Positions 7,665 through 16,257 of a stretch of DNA of 64,000 nucleotides are shown here, one piece after another. The stretch comes from an uncultured Clostridia bacterium. GTDB taxonomy: Bacteria > Bacillota > Clostridia > Christensenellales > UBA1242. Each line of letters opens with the position of its first letter. Positions within the stretch are counted from its first letter, which is position 1. The DNA lies in contig CAKVLS010000001.1 of NCBI GenBank assembly GCA_934757865.1, positions 231,803 to 295,802 of the forward strand, written 5' to 3'. Below the pieces are notes generated by a model. That model worked only from the letters and a program-made list of their open reading frames with translations. It did no database searches and was not told the origin of the DNA. The position numbers were made by a program, and so were the translations under genes.

Positions 7665-8129
7665 TTGGCCGGAAAAGTAGAGACTTTGGCGACAAGCGTC
7701 ATTGAGCCTATCGTAACAAAACTTGGCTACGAACTTGCTGATGTTGAGTATGCTAAAAAAGTCAATGGTATGAATTTGACCGTATTTATCACAAACGGCG
7801 ACAATGCGATTACTATTGAAGATTGCGAAAAGGTTCATAGAGCAATAGATGAGCCACTAGACGAGCTTGACCCTACAGCGGGTGCTAGCTACACACTTAA
7901 TGTTTCATCATTAGGACTAGATAGGATTTTTAAGTATGACAAAGATTATCTAAGATACAAAGGTAAAGAGATTTTTGTTAAACTTTATACACCTATCGAG
8001 AAGAAAAAAGAATTTATTGGAGTTCTTGATTCTTTGAGTGAAAGTGAAGTTAAACTTATTTCGGACGGCAAGGAAGTTATCCTTCCAAGACAAAAAATAG
8101 CTATGGCTCAGCCATATATTAGATTTTAG
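7665..8129 (+). CDS. rimP: Ribosome maturation factor RimP
   Basis: A 30S maturation factor of 154 residues. The N-terminal domain has the family start (IEPIVTKLGYELADVEYAKKVNGMNLTVFI) and the ISSPGLDR-like segment appears as VSSLGLDRIFK; the C-terminal Sm-like domain follows. The start is TTG 7665, placed 9 bases after GGGGG. It is the first gene of the rimP-nusA-rnpM-ylxQ-infB operon. Confidence 0.95.
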   Translation: MAGKVETLATSVIEPIVTKLGYELADVEYAKKVNGMNLTVFITNGDNAITIEDCEKVHRAIDEPLDELDPTAGASYTLNVSSLGLDRIFKYDKDYLRYKGKEIFVKLYTPIEKKKEFIGVLDSLSESEVKLISDGKEVILPRQKIAMAQPYIRF

Positions 8130-8140
8130 GAGAAAAACAA

Positions 8141-9283
8141 ATGGTTAATAAAGATTTTTTTAGTGCATTAGAAGATTTAGCAGCAGAGAAGAAGATTGAC
8201 AAAAATTATTTTATCGAGTCTTTGGAGATAGCTTTGACTGCCGCTTACAAAAAGAACTTTGGTGAGGCACAATCTGCTTCTGTAGAGCTTAACCCAGAGA
8301 AAAGCACAATTAAAGTTTATAAGTACAAAACAATAGTTGCTACTGACGAAGAAGTAACTGACCCAGACAAAGAGATTACTATTGCTGATGCAAAACTTAT
8401 TAAGAAAACAGCTAAAGTTGGCGAGCAACTAAAAGAAGAAGTTACTCCAAAGAACTTTGGGAGAATTTCTGCGCAAATTGCTAGACAAGTTGTTATGCAA
8501 AGATTAAGAGAAGCTGAGCAAAATATTGCTAGAGAAGAACTTTCTGAAAAAGAGAATGAACTTATCACTTGCATTATTAACAGAATCGAAGCAGGCTCTG
8601 TATATGTAGATATCCCAGGAACAACTTCTGAAGGCGTACTTCAAAAGCAAGACCAAATCCCAGGCGAGACTTACACTGTTGGCGCTAGACTAAAAGTATA
8701 TGTAAAAGCTCTAAGAGAGGGCTCAAAAGCAAATTGCGTTTCTGTAACTCGTAGCACTCCAGGATTTGTTAAGAGACTATTTGAACTAGAAGTTCCTGAA
8801 ATTGAGAGCGGAGAAGTAGTTATAAAAGGTATCGTAAGAGAAGCTGGCAAGAGAACTAAGATGGCTGTTTATAGCGAGAATAGAAACCTTGACCCAGTAG
8901 GAGCATGCGTTGGTAACAAAGGCATGAGAGTTGCAGCTATAATCAATGAGTTAAACGGCGAGAAGATTGATATCATCGAGTGGAGCGAAAATGCTTTAGA
9001 GTACATAGCTCGTGCACTAAGCCCAGCAAAAGTTGATACTGTATATTCTCTAGAAGCTCCAAATAGTGCAAGAGCAGTTGTTGCTGATGACAAACTTTCT
9101 CTAGCTATTGGTAAAGAAGGACAAAATGTAAGACTAGCTGTTAAACTAACTGGCTGGAACATCGATGTTAAGAGCGAGACAGAAGCTAAGAAGATTGATG
9201 GTGCTTTGTTCCTAAACAAAGAAGAAGAGAAATTTGATATCGGTGATGATATTGATGACGATATCCTAGGAGATATTGAATAG
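8141..9283 (+). CDS. nusA: Transcription termination/antitermination protein NusA
   Basis: Binds RNA polymerase and nascent RNA to control pausing, termination and antitermination. It has 380 residues: the N-terminal polymerase-binding domain to about residue 125, an S1 domain from about 130 (ITCIINRIEAGSVYVDI) to 200, and two KH domains to about 345 with GACVGNKGMRV and the second-KH motif AIGKEGQNVRLA. The C-terminus is a short acidic tail without the extra repeats of proteobacteria, as in other Firmicutes. It follows rimP by 11 bases with AGGAG. Confidence 0.98.
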   Translation: MVNKDFFSALEDLAAEKKIDKNYFIESLEIALTAAYKKNFGEAQSASVELNPEKSTIKVYKYKTIVATDEEVTDPDKEITIADAKLIKKTAKVGEQLKEEVTPKNFGRISAQIARQVVMQRLREAEQNIAREELSEKENELITCIINRIEAGSVYVDIPGTTSEGVLQKQDQIPGETYTVGARLKVYVKALREGSKANCVSVTRSTPGFVKRLFELEVPEIESGEVVIKGIVREAGKRTKMAVYSENRNLDPVGACVGNKGMRVAAIINELNGEKIDIIEWSENALEYIARALSPAKVDTVYSLEAPNSARAVVADDKLSLAIGKEGQNVRLAVKLTGWNIDVKSETEAKKIDGALFLNKEEEKFDIGDDIDDDILGDIE

Positions 9284-9292
9284 GAGTTTTTG

Positions 9293-9553
9293 ATGGCAGA
9301 AAAACCACAAAGAATGTGTATTGTTTGCAGAAATATGAAGGACAAGCGTGACCTTTTGAGAGTGGTAAAAAATAAGGACGGAGAAATCTTTATTGACCAA
9401 ACTTTTAAGGCAAACGGCAGAGGCGCATATATTTGCAAAAGCGAAGAGTGCATAAAAAAATGCATTAAAACAAAGGCTTTTAACAAAGCTTTTAAGTGTC
9501 CAGTAGCGGAAGAGACCTATATCAAAATATCGGAGGAAGCTCTTGGAAAATAA
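9293..9553 (+). CDS. rnpM: RNase P modulator RnpM (YlxR)
   Basis: A small basic protein of 86 residues of the YlxR family, reported to bind RNase P RNA and modulate its activity. The family signature R-M-C-I-V-C-R-x-M-K-x-K-x-x-L-L-R-V is at residues 7-24 and GRGAYIC is about residue 42. ATG 9293 is preferred to the TTG directly before it, with TAGGAG upstream. It sits between nusA and ylxQ as in most Firmicutes and overlaps ylxQ by 11 bases. Confidence 0.93.
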   Translation: MAEKPQRMCIVCRNMKDKRDLLRVVKNKDGEIFIDQTFKANGRGAYICKSEECIKKCIKTKAFNKAFKCPVAEETYIKISEEALGK

Positions 9554-9854
9554 AATATCCGCATATATTGGCTTTGCCAAAAAGTCAAATAAAGTTATCT
9601 ATGGTATGGATAACCTAAAAGTTTATGATAAAAAATTATATCTTATTATTGTCTGTGCTAGCGGCAATAATAAATATATAAATTTTGCCCTAAGTAAGAA
9701 AAAAGAAACTGGTTGCGATATACTTAGGACAAATGGCGTTTTGCTTGATGAGCTCGCAGCAACTAATAATTGCAAAATACTCGGCATAAAGAGTAAGGAG
9801 CTTTCAACCGCCATTATAAAAAACAAAGCAGAAAATTTAGTAGAGGTGATTTAA
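9543..9854 (+). CDS. ylxQ: L7Ae-family ribosomal protein YlxQ
   Basis: An L7Ae/L30e-fold RNA-binding protein of 103 residues. The N-terminus ISAYIGFAKKSNKVIYGMDNL and the VLLDELAATNNCKILGIKS region fit the YlxQ group. Starts at TTG 9543 after GGAGG at 9532-9536, inside the end of rnpM. L7Ae proteins bind kink-turns; the OLE-associated protein OapC belongs to the same superfamily, though nothing here shows that YlxQ plays that role. Confidence 0.88.
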   Translation: MENKISAYIGFAKKSNKVIYGMDNLKVYDKKLYLIIVCASGNNKYINFALSKKKETGCDILRTNGVLLDELAATNNCKILGIKSKELSTAIIKNKAENLVEVI

Positions 9855-9855
9855 C

Positions 9856-12477
9856 TTGGCAGAAAAACAAACTGAAAACAAACAAAATCTAAACAACATA
9901 AAAGCAGTTGCAAAACTACATAATGAAGGTATCATCAACAACCTTTATAAGCATGTAAGTGAAATCCAAAAGAAGCTTGCTAGTTTTGGCGATGCCGTAA
10001 AGCAAAGAGCTGATAGACTTTTGAGAGAGGCAAGAGTTGCTAAACTTACAGAAGGTTCAAAAGTTCAAGAAGAACCAAAGCCTGTAAAAGAAGTAAAAGC
10101 CGCTCCAGAGGTAAAAGAAGTAAAGAAGGTTGAGGGGCAACCTGCCGCTCCTGCTGTAGCACCAGCTCCAAAAGAGCAAAAGCCAGTATCACCTGCACCA
10201 CAAGCACCTGCTAAACAAATTTATAGAAGAGACGACTCAAAAGACAATCGTCAAAAGCAACCATTTAACAAGTTTAATAATGGCGAAAGAAAATTTGGTA
10301 ACGGCGAAAGACAACCATTTAATAAGCCATTTAATAGAGAAGGCAACAAACCATTTAACCGTGACGGAAAACCTCAAGGTCAATTTGGTAACAAGCCTTT
10401 TGGAGCTAAGCCATTTAATCGTGATGGCAAGCCTCAAGGTGCATTTAGCAAGCCTTTTGGCCCAAAACCAGCAGGTTTTAGTGCCAAGACAGCAAAAGCT
10501 GACCTAACTAGTGCAGCTAGCGTGTTTGTTAACAAAGAAAGAGACTATCAAAATAACAGTGCTAAGAAGAAGTCTTATGACAAAGGTAGTGAGGACAAAA
10601 AAATCAATAAGAAGTCATTACTTAGAAGAGGACTTGTTGAAGAGAAGAATATCGAAGAGCGTATGGTTAGCCGTAAGCTAAAGATCAAAAAACCAAAACA
10701 AGAAGTTGTTCAAAATTACGCTCCAATTACTCATGCAGTTATCACAACTCCAAACTTAACTGTAAAAGTTTTGTCTGAGCAAATCGGTAAACCAGTTACT
10801 GAGATTATCAAACAATTTATGGTGCTTGGTATTATGACTACAATCAATAGTACTATTGACTTTGCAGCAGCAGAACTTGTATCTAGTGAGCTAGGCGTAA
10901 CTCTTGAGCTAAAACTTGATAAGACATACGAGGAGCAACTACAAGATACAGCTGCTAATGAAGATGACAAGAACCTAGAGAAGAGACCTCCAATAGTTAC
11001 TGTTATGGGTCACGTTGACCATGGTAAGACATCACTTCTTGACTATATACGTAAGACTAATGTTATTGCCAAAGAAGCTGGCGGTATTACACAACATATT
11101 GGTGCCTATTCAATAGTTTGGAATAAAGAGCCAATCACATTTATTGATACCCCAGGACACGAAGCGTTTACTAGCATGAGAGCAAGAGGCGCTCAAATAA
11201 CAGATATAGCAGTACTTGTTGTAGCTGCTGATGATGGTGTAAAACCTCAAACTATAGAAGCTATCAACCATATAAAAGCTGCTAAAGTTCCTATGATAGT
11301 AGCTATCAACAAAATGGATAAGCCTGACGCTAATGTTGAGAGAATTAAGCAACAACTAGTAGAACATGATGTTGTACCAGAAGAATGGGGCGGAGATGCT
11401 ATCATGGCTCCTATATCTGCAAAGACCGGTGAAGGCATTGATAAACTTCTAGAAATGATATTACTTGTTGCTGATATGCAAGAGCTAAAAGCTGATAAGA
11501 ATCGTAATGCAGTAGCATGCGTAGTAGAAGCTAAACTTGATAAAGGTAAAGGACCTATTGCTAATGTTATTGTTCAAAATGGTACTTTGAAAGTTGGCGA
11601 CACAGTAGTTACAGGATTTACTTCTGGTCGTGTAAGAGGTATGGTAGACGACAAGGGTAGAAGCATTAAGTCTGCAGGTCCATCTTGCCCAGTATCAATT
11701 TTGGGTCTACAATCAGTTCCTAATGTTGGTGACACTTTACAAGTTGTTGACGAAAAACTTATCAAAAATGTTCTTGAAGAAAGAAAAGCTAAGATGGCAC
11801 AAGATATGGTTGATAAAGGTCTTGGAACATCACTTGATGACTTCTTCAACACTCCAGCCGGAAAAGATAAAAAGGCTCTAAATATCATCATCAAATCTGA
11901 TGTACAAGGTAGTGCAGAGGCTTTGAAACAAATGCTACAAAAAGTAAGCAATGATGAGGCTGAAGTAAAAGTTATTCATAGTGGCGTAGGTGCTGTAACA
12001 GAGACTGATGTACAACTTGCACAAGTTTCTAATGCTTTGATTATCTGTTTCAATATTAAGGCAGATGCTAAGGCACAAGCACTAGCTGATCACAATAAGA
12101 TTGAGATTAGAAATTATAGCATCATCTACGAAGCTCTTGACGATATCGAGAGAGCAATCAAAGGTATGCAAGCTCCAAAATATGAAGAAAAAGTTACAGG
12201 TCATGCTGAGGTTAGAATGCTATTTAAGATTAGCTCAGTTGGTACAGTTGCTGGCTGCAGAGTAATAGATGGCAAAGTCGTAAGAAATGGCTCTGTAAAA
12301 GTATTGAGAAAAGATAAAGTCGTATTTGAAGGCAAGATTGCATCTCTAAAACGTGAAAAAGACGAAGCTAAAGAAGTTGCAAGCGGATTTGAATGCGGTA
12401 TTAAGATTGATGGATTCAATGATATTCTTGAAGGAGATATCATCGAGTGTCTTGTAAAAGAAAGAATTGATTTATAA
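9856..12477 (+). CDS. infB: Translation initiation factor IF-2
   Basis: The GTPase that brings initiator tRNA to the 30S subunit and joins the subunits. It has 873 residues. Residues 1-280 are a low-complexity Lys/Pro/Ala region followed by repeats rich in Phe, Asn, Gly and Arg of the type FNRDGKPQG (about 150-205). The IF2_N domain is near 303-350, and the G domain has GHVDHGKTS (about 384-392), DTPGHEAF (about 430) and NKMDKPD (about 486). Domains II-IV follow. TTG start after AGAGGTG, two bases from ylxQ. Only the N-terminal repeat region is unusual. Confidence 0.98.
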   Translation: MAEKQTENKQNLNNIKAVAKLHNEGIINNLYKHVSEIQKKLASFGDAVKQRADRLLREARVAKLTEGSKVQEEPKPVKEVKAAPEVKEVKKVEGQPAAPAVAPAPKEQKPVSPAPQAPAKQIYRRDDSKDNRQKQPFNKFNNGERKFGNGERQPFNKPFNREGNKPFNRDGKPQGQFGNKPFGAKPFNRDGKPQGAFSKPFGPKPAGFSAKTAKADLTSAASVFVNKERDYQNNSAKKKSYDKGSEDKKINKKSLLRRGLVEEKNIEERMVSRKLKIKKPKQEVVQNYAPITHAVITTPNLTVKVLSEQIGKPVTEIIKQFMVLGIMTTINSTIDFAAAELVSSELGVTLELKLDKTYEEQLQDTAANEDDKNLEKRPPIVTVMGHVDHGKTSLLDYIRKTNVIAKEAGGITQHIGAYSIVWNKEPITFIDTPGHEAFTSMRARGAQITDIAVLVVAADDGVKPQTIEAINHIKAAKVPMIVAINKMDKPDANVERIKQQLVEHDVVPEEWGGDAIMAPISAKTGEGIDKLLEMILLVADMQELKADKNRNAVACVVEAKLDKGKGPIANVIVQNGTLKVGDTVVTGFTSGRVRGMVDDKGRSIKSAGPSCPVSILGLQSVPNVGDTLQVVDEKLIKNVLEERKAKMAQDMVDKGLGTSLDDFFNTPAGKDKKALNIIIKSDVQGSAEALKQMLQKVSNDEAEVKVIHSGVGAVTETDVQLAQVSNALIICFNIKADAKAQALADHNKIEIRNYSIIYEALDDIERAIKGMQAPKYEEKVTGHAEVRMLFKISSVGTVAGCRVIDGKVVRNGSVKVLRKDKVVFEGKIASLKREKDEAKEVASGFECGIKIDGFNDILEGDIIECLVKERIDL

Positions 12478-12493
12478 TAAAAGGAGTTAATTT

Positions 12494-12853
12494 ATGGCTT
12501 CTAACAATAGAATGGAGAGAATCAACTCTGAGATACAAAAAGAAGTTTCTTTGATAATAAACAATGAGATAAATGACCCAAGGGTTAGCGGCTTTGTGTC
12601 TGTCCTAAAAGTTCAAACTACTCAGGACCTAAAGTTTGCAAAAATTTATATCAGTGTTTATAGCGAGAATAAACAAGAGGCTTTTGAGGCTTTGCGTAGT
12701 GCAAGCAACTTTATCCGTAAACGCCTAGCTCAAAATATCAACTTGAGAGAAATCCCAAAACTAATATTTGAGTTAGATGACGGAATAGAGTATAGTGACA
12801 AAATAAACAAAATTATTAAATCCCTAGATATAAAACCTTTGGAGGATGAATAA
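12494..12853 (+). CDS. rbfA: Ribosome-binding factor A
   Basis: A 30S assembly factor with a KH-like fold, 119 residues. R-M-E-R-I-N-S-E-I-Q-K-E near the start, INDPRVSGFVSV and the LRSASNFIRKRLAQNINLREIPKLIFELDDGIEY region are the family hallmarks. AAGGAG precedes ATG 12494. Its stop overlaps the nrnA start in TAATG, implying translational coupling. Confidence 0.96.
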   Translation: MASNNRMERINSEIQKEVSLIINNEINDPRVSGFVSVLKVQTTQDLKFAKIYISVYSENKQEAFEALRSASNFIRKRLAQNINLREIPKLIFELDDGIEYSDKINKIIKSLDIKPLEDE

Positions 12854-13824
12854 TGGTTTCTATCAAAAAAGTAACAACCTTTTTGAAATCATATAATTCT
12901 TTTGCACTATTTACTCATATCAGCCCTGATGCAGACGCTTTTGGGTCAACAAAAGCCCTAAAATTAGCTCTAGAGAGCTTAGGTAAGACTGTCTATGTAT
13001 TTTGCGATGGCATTGTAACTAAGAATTTAGAGTTTTTAGAGCCGGAACTATGCGATGATGTGTCGGTTATTAGTTCTGTAGAAGTTGGTATTTTGGTAGA
13101 CTGCAATATACCTTATAGAGTTGGCAAATACGAAGAATTTTTTGAAAAAATACCTGTGAAGATGTGTATAGACCATCATGTCCCAGAAAAGTACAAGTTC
13201 AACCTAAAATTTGTCTCAACCAAAAGCCCAAGTGCAAGCAACCTTGTTTATAAAATAATCAAGGGTCTAAAAGTAAAAATTACAAAAGAAATTGCAACGC
13301 TACTTTATGCGGGAACAGCTACTGATACTGCTGGCTTCAAAAACACTAATACCACAGCAGATTGTCACAGAGTAGTCGGCGCGCTTATAGATAAAAAGTT
13401 TGATTTAGAAAAAGCTAACTATTATCTATTTAAGTTTAAGCCAAAAAAGCAAATGGATTTTTATTCTTATTGCTTTAAGCATTTGCAATACTTTTATGAT
13501 GATAAGATTTTGTTAATTTTTATACCATATAAAGAATATCAAAAAGTCGCTGATATCATAGATACCGGCGGCATTTATGAGTTTTTGACCGGTATTGAGG
13601 GCAACGAAATTATTATCAAAATAACCGAAAAACAACCTAAACATTACTTTATATCTTTGAGATCTAACATATACGCCAATGTCCGTGATATAGCGGCAGA
13701 ATTTGGCGGTGGCGGACACAAAATGGCTTCTGGCTGCAATTATGTTGGCGACTATAAAGAGTGCTTAGACAAACTGATTAAGCTATCAATAAGCGAGATA
13801 GAAAAGCATGATAGGAATAATTAA
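12853..13824 (+). CDS. nrnA: Bifunctional oligoribonuclease/PAP phosphatase NrnA (DHH/DHHA1)
   Basis: A DHH-family phosphoesterase that degrades short RNAs and dephosphorylates 3'-phosphoadenosine 5'-phosphate. It has 323 residues. Metal-binding motifs are HISPDADAFGS (about 21-31), VDCN (about 83), DHHVP (about 110) and GTATDTAGF (about 156); the DHHA1 domain ends in GGGGHKMASG. Starts in the TAATG overlap with rbfA and overlaps truB by 17 bases, the usual rbfA-nrnA-truB arrangement. Confidence 0.94.
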   Translation: MVSIKKVTTFLKSYNSFALFTHISPDADAFGSTKALKLALESLGKTVYVFCDGIVTKNLEFLEPELCDDVSVISSVEVGILVDCNIPYRVGKYEEFFEKIPVKMCIDHHVPEKYKFNLKFVSTKSPSASNLVYKIIKGLKVKITKEIATLLYAGTATDTAGFKNTNTTADCHRVVGALIDKKFDLEKANYYLFKFKPKKQMDFYSYCFKHLQYFYDDKILLIFIPYKEYQKVADIIDTGGIYEFLTGIEGNEIIIKITEKQPKHYFISLRSNIYANVRDIAAEFGGGGHKMASGCNYVGDYKECLDKLIKLSISEIEKHDRNN

Positions 13825-14665
13825 CTTAAACAAGCCAAGTGGTATGTCTAGTAGTAATGCTGTGGTAAAAATCAAAAAGCTGACTCATCAAAGTAGAGTC
13901 GGTCATATGGGAACTTTGGACCCACTAGCAAGTGGCGTTCTAATTATTGGCGTTGGCAAAGCGACAAGGCTATTTGATTATTACTTAAAAAAATCAAAAA
14001 CTTACATAGCAAAATTTAAGTTTGGAGTTTTGACTGATACACTTGATAGCGAAGGAACTATCACAAATACAAGTGATAAAATACCAACTGCTGATGAAAT
14101 AATTAAAGTACTTCCTACATTAACAGGCAAAATTAGCCAGTATCCGCCGGCTTTTTCTGCCAAATGCATAAATGGTACTCGTGCATACAAACTTGCAAGA
14201 CAGGGCGTAGAGGTTAATCTAGAGCCAAAAGTTGTCGAGATTAGTAGTATTGAACTTTTAGAAAAAGTATCTCAAGATGAGTATACATTTAGGATAGATT
14301 GTTCAGCCGGTACTTATATTAGAAGCATAGCAAGAGATATGGGTAAGGCTCTTGGAACATACGGCATTATGACAGCCCTAACTAGGACAAAGTGCGGAGT
14401 ATTTACCCTTAGTGAAAGTGTCAATTTAGACGATCTTACAGAAGATAACATTGAAAACTTTTTGACGCCACTTGATAAGGCACTAGAAAACTTAGAAGAA
14501 TATAATGTCGACAGTGTAACAAAGCTTAAAAAGGTCTTAAACGGTGTGCCTATTGATGCGTGCGGCGAAGATAGACAAGTAGTCGTAAAAAGTCAAGGCG
14601 AAGTACTAGGTATTGCAGAAATAAATGACGGTAAACTAAAGATAATAAATTATTTGAAAGAGTGA
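13808..14665 (+). CDS. truB: tRNA pseudouridine-55 synthase TruB
   Basis: Makes pseudouridine 55 in the T-loop of tRNAs. It has 285 residues. INLNKPSGMSSSNAV and VGHMGTLDPLASGVLIIGVGKATRL carry the catalytic Asp near residue 38, and CSAGTYIRSIARDMG is typical of the family. It overlaps nrnA by 17 bases. In many Firmicutes ribF comes next; here a TIM-barrel gene follows after 7 bases. Confidence 0.96.
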   Translation: MIGIINLNKPSGMSSSNAVVKIKKLTHQSRVGHMGTLDPLASGVLIIGVGKATRLFDYYLKKSKTYIAKFKFGVLTDTLDSEGTITNTSDKIPTADEIIKVLPTLTGKISQYPPAFSAKCINGTRAYKLARQGVEVNLEPKVVEISSIELLEKVSQDEYTFRIDCSAGTYIRSIARDMGKALGTYGIMTALTRTKCGVFTLSESVNLDDLTEDNIENFLTPLDKALENLEEYNVDSVTKLKKVLNGVPIDACGEDRQVVVKSQGEVLGIAEINDGKLKIINYLKE

Positions 14666-14672
14666 GAACTAT

Positions 14673-15524
14673 ATGATAAAATTTGGACCATCAGGAAATA
14701 GTGAAGAATTTTATAACGAGGGGCACAAGCATACAATAGAAGCTCCTATTTGGTTAAGCGAAAGAGGCCTAAATGCATTTGAGTATCCATTTAATAGAGG
14801 TGTAGCACTAAAAGACGAAACTGCTATAGCTCTTGGAAATGAATTTGCTAAATATGGAATAACAGTTAGTGTGCATGCTCCATATTATATCAATTTAGCC
14901 GGAACTAATGATGAACTATTAGAAAAATCTTATGGATATGTTATAGACAGCTTAAAGAAATTAAAATTACTAGGCGGAACACATTGTGTTATGCACCCAG
15001 GGACATGTGGAAGTCTTCCTCGTGAAGAAGCCTTTTCACTTCTAAAAGAAAGAACAAAAGAACTTGTAAAAAGAGTAAAAAAAGCTGGCATCACAGGTGT
15101 TTACATTTGCCCAGAGACTATGGGTAAGTCTCAGCAACTTGGAACTTATGAAGAGATAGCTGAGATATGTTCTTACGATGATATGCTTATCCCAACAGTG
15201 GATTTTGGACATATCAACGCACTAGAACATGGCAGTCTTAAGACCCCAGAGGACTTCGAGAGAGTTATCAAATGCTTTATTGATAAAATTGGTATTGAAA
15301 AAGTAAGACATATGCATATTCACTTTTCAAAGATAGAATATGGCGAAAAAGGTGAGATTAAACACTTAACTTTTGAAGATACAAAATATGGCCCTGAGTT
15401 TGAAAATTTGGCAGTTGTACTTAAAAAGTACAATCTAGAGCCAATGATTATTTGCGAATCTCGTGGAACTCAGGCAAAAGATGCAAAAATTATGAAAGAA
15501 ATTTACGAAAATACTACCATTTAG
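14673..15524 (+). CDS. Xylose-isomerase-like TIM-barrel protein (endonuclease IV family fold)
   Basis: A 283-residue protein of the AP endonuclease 2 / sugar-phosphate isomerase superfamily. Metal-ligand positions are visible: SVHAPYYINLA (about 67), CVMHPG, ICPETMGK (Glu about 151), DFGHINA, HMHIHFS and the last-strand Glu in IICESRG. The family contains both endonuclease IV and sugar isomerases. Residues such as PETMGK and DFGHINA resemble the deoxyribonuclease IV side, but several clostridial relatives are unassigned. It starts 7 bases after truB, so it may be co-expressed with RNA-modification genes. Function is open between DNA repair and sugar metabolism. Confidence 0.75.
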   Translation: MIKFGPSGNSEEFYNEGHKHTIEAPIWLSERGLNAFEYPFNRGVALKDETAIALGNEFAKYGITVSVHAPYYINLAGTNDELLEKSYGYVIDSLKKLKLLGGTHCVMHPGTCGSLPREEAFSLLKERTKELVKRVKKAGITGVYICPETMGKSQQLGTYEEIAEICSYDDMLIPTVDFGHINALEHGSLKTPEDFERVIKCFIDKIGIEKVRHMHIHFSKIEYGEKGEIKHLTFEDTKYGPEFENLAVVLKKYNLEPMIICESRGTQAKDAKIMKEIYENTTI

Positions 15525-15587
15525 GAAAATTTTATGATATACTAATGTAGTATTAAATTGTGCTAAAAATTAACTAGGAGGATATAT

Positions 15588-16145
15588 ATGTTATTAGCAG
15601 GTGATTTCAGAAAAGGCGTTAACTTTGAAATGGAAGGAAAAATTTACAACGTTGTAGATTTCCAACACGTTAAACCAGGTAAAGGTGCTGCCTTTGTAAG
15701 AGCAAAAATTAAAAATATCGTAACTGGACAAGTTCTTGAGAGAACTTTTAACCCAACAGAAAAGTTTGAGCCAGTAAGAATTGAAACTAAAGAAATGCAA
15801 TACCTATACAATGAGGGCGGTTTGTATTATTTTATGGATATGGAGACTTATGAGCAAGTTCCATTTAACAAAGACCAAGTAGAAGAGGCTTTGAAATATA
15901 TCACAGAGAATATGACAGCTACTGTTCAATTCTACAAAGGTAACGCTTTCTCAGTAGTTCCACCAAACTTCGTAGAGCTAACTATTGTAGAGTGTGAGCC
16001 AGGGGTTCAAGGTGATACTTCTAAAGCAGGTAACAAGCCAGCTAAACTTGAAACTGGTACGACTATCCAAGTTCCATTATTTGTTAACAACGGCGAAAAA
16101 ATCAGAGTTGATACAAGAACTGGAACATATATGGAAAGAGTATAA
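15588..16145 (+). CDS. efp: Elongation factor P
   Basis: Relieves ribosome stalling at polyproline. It has 185 residues in three beta domains. The tip loop KPGKGAAFVRAK places the usually modified Lys at 32, and the C-terminal V-R-I-D/V-D-T-R-T-G-x-Y motif is VDTRTGTYMERV. A strong ribosome site (TAGGAGGA) precedes ATG 15588. A possible promoter with -10 TATACT (15538-15543) is nearby, but its -35 is weak. A terminator follows. Confidence 0.97.
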   Translation: MLLAGDFRKGVNFEMEGKIYNVVDFQHVKPGKGAAFVRAKIKNIVTGQVLERTFNPTEKFEPVRIETKEMQYLYNEGGLYYFMDMETYEQVPFNKDQVEEALKYITENMTATVQFYKGNAFSVVPPNFVELTIVECEPGVQGDTSKAGNKPAKLETGTTIQVPLFVNNGEKIRVDTRTGTYMERV

Positions 16146-16167
16146 TTTTGTAAAAATTAGTAGAATA

Positions 16168-16198
16168 AAACGATACTTTGCGGTATCGTTTTTTTTAT
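16168..16198 (+). terminator. Terminator after efp
   Basis: AAACGATAC (16168-16176) and GTATCGTTT (16183-16191) form a perfect 9-bp stem with loop TTTGCG, followed by a T-run to 16197. Confidence 0.92.
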
Positions 16199-16207
16199 TG
16201 CTAAATA

Positions 16208-16235
16208 GCATATTTGTAGCATATTTATATAATAG
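16208..16235 (+). promoter_or_regulatory. Possible sigma-E promoter of the spoIIIA operon
   Basis: GCATATT (16208-16214) resembles the sigma-E -35 and TATAATAG (16228-16235), 13 bp later, partly matches its -10. In Bacillus subtilis spoIIIA is transcribed by sigma-E in the mother cell. The match is weak and the TATAAT could also serve sigma-A, although no -35 for that is visible. Confidence 0.35.
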
Positions 16236-16257
16236 CTTGTCTAGGAGGCAATTAGTT

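Noticed and set aside
10280..10507. Plus-strand frame inside infB
   Set aside because: Alternative frame of the repeat region of IF-2; no ribosome site and no family pattern.
15994..16257. Upstream extension of the spoIIIAA frame into efp
   Set aside because: The ribosome site TAGGAGG at 16242-16248 and family similarity both begin at ATG 16258; the extension crosses the efp terminator.
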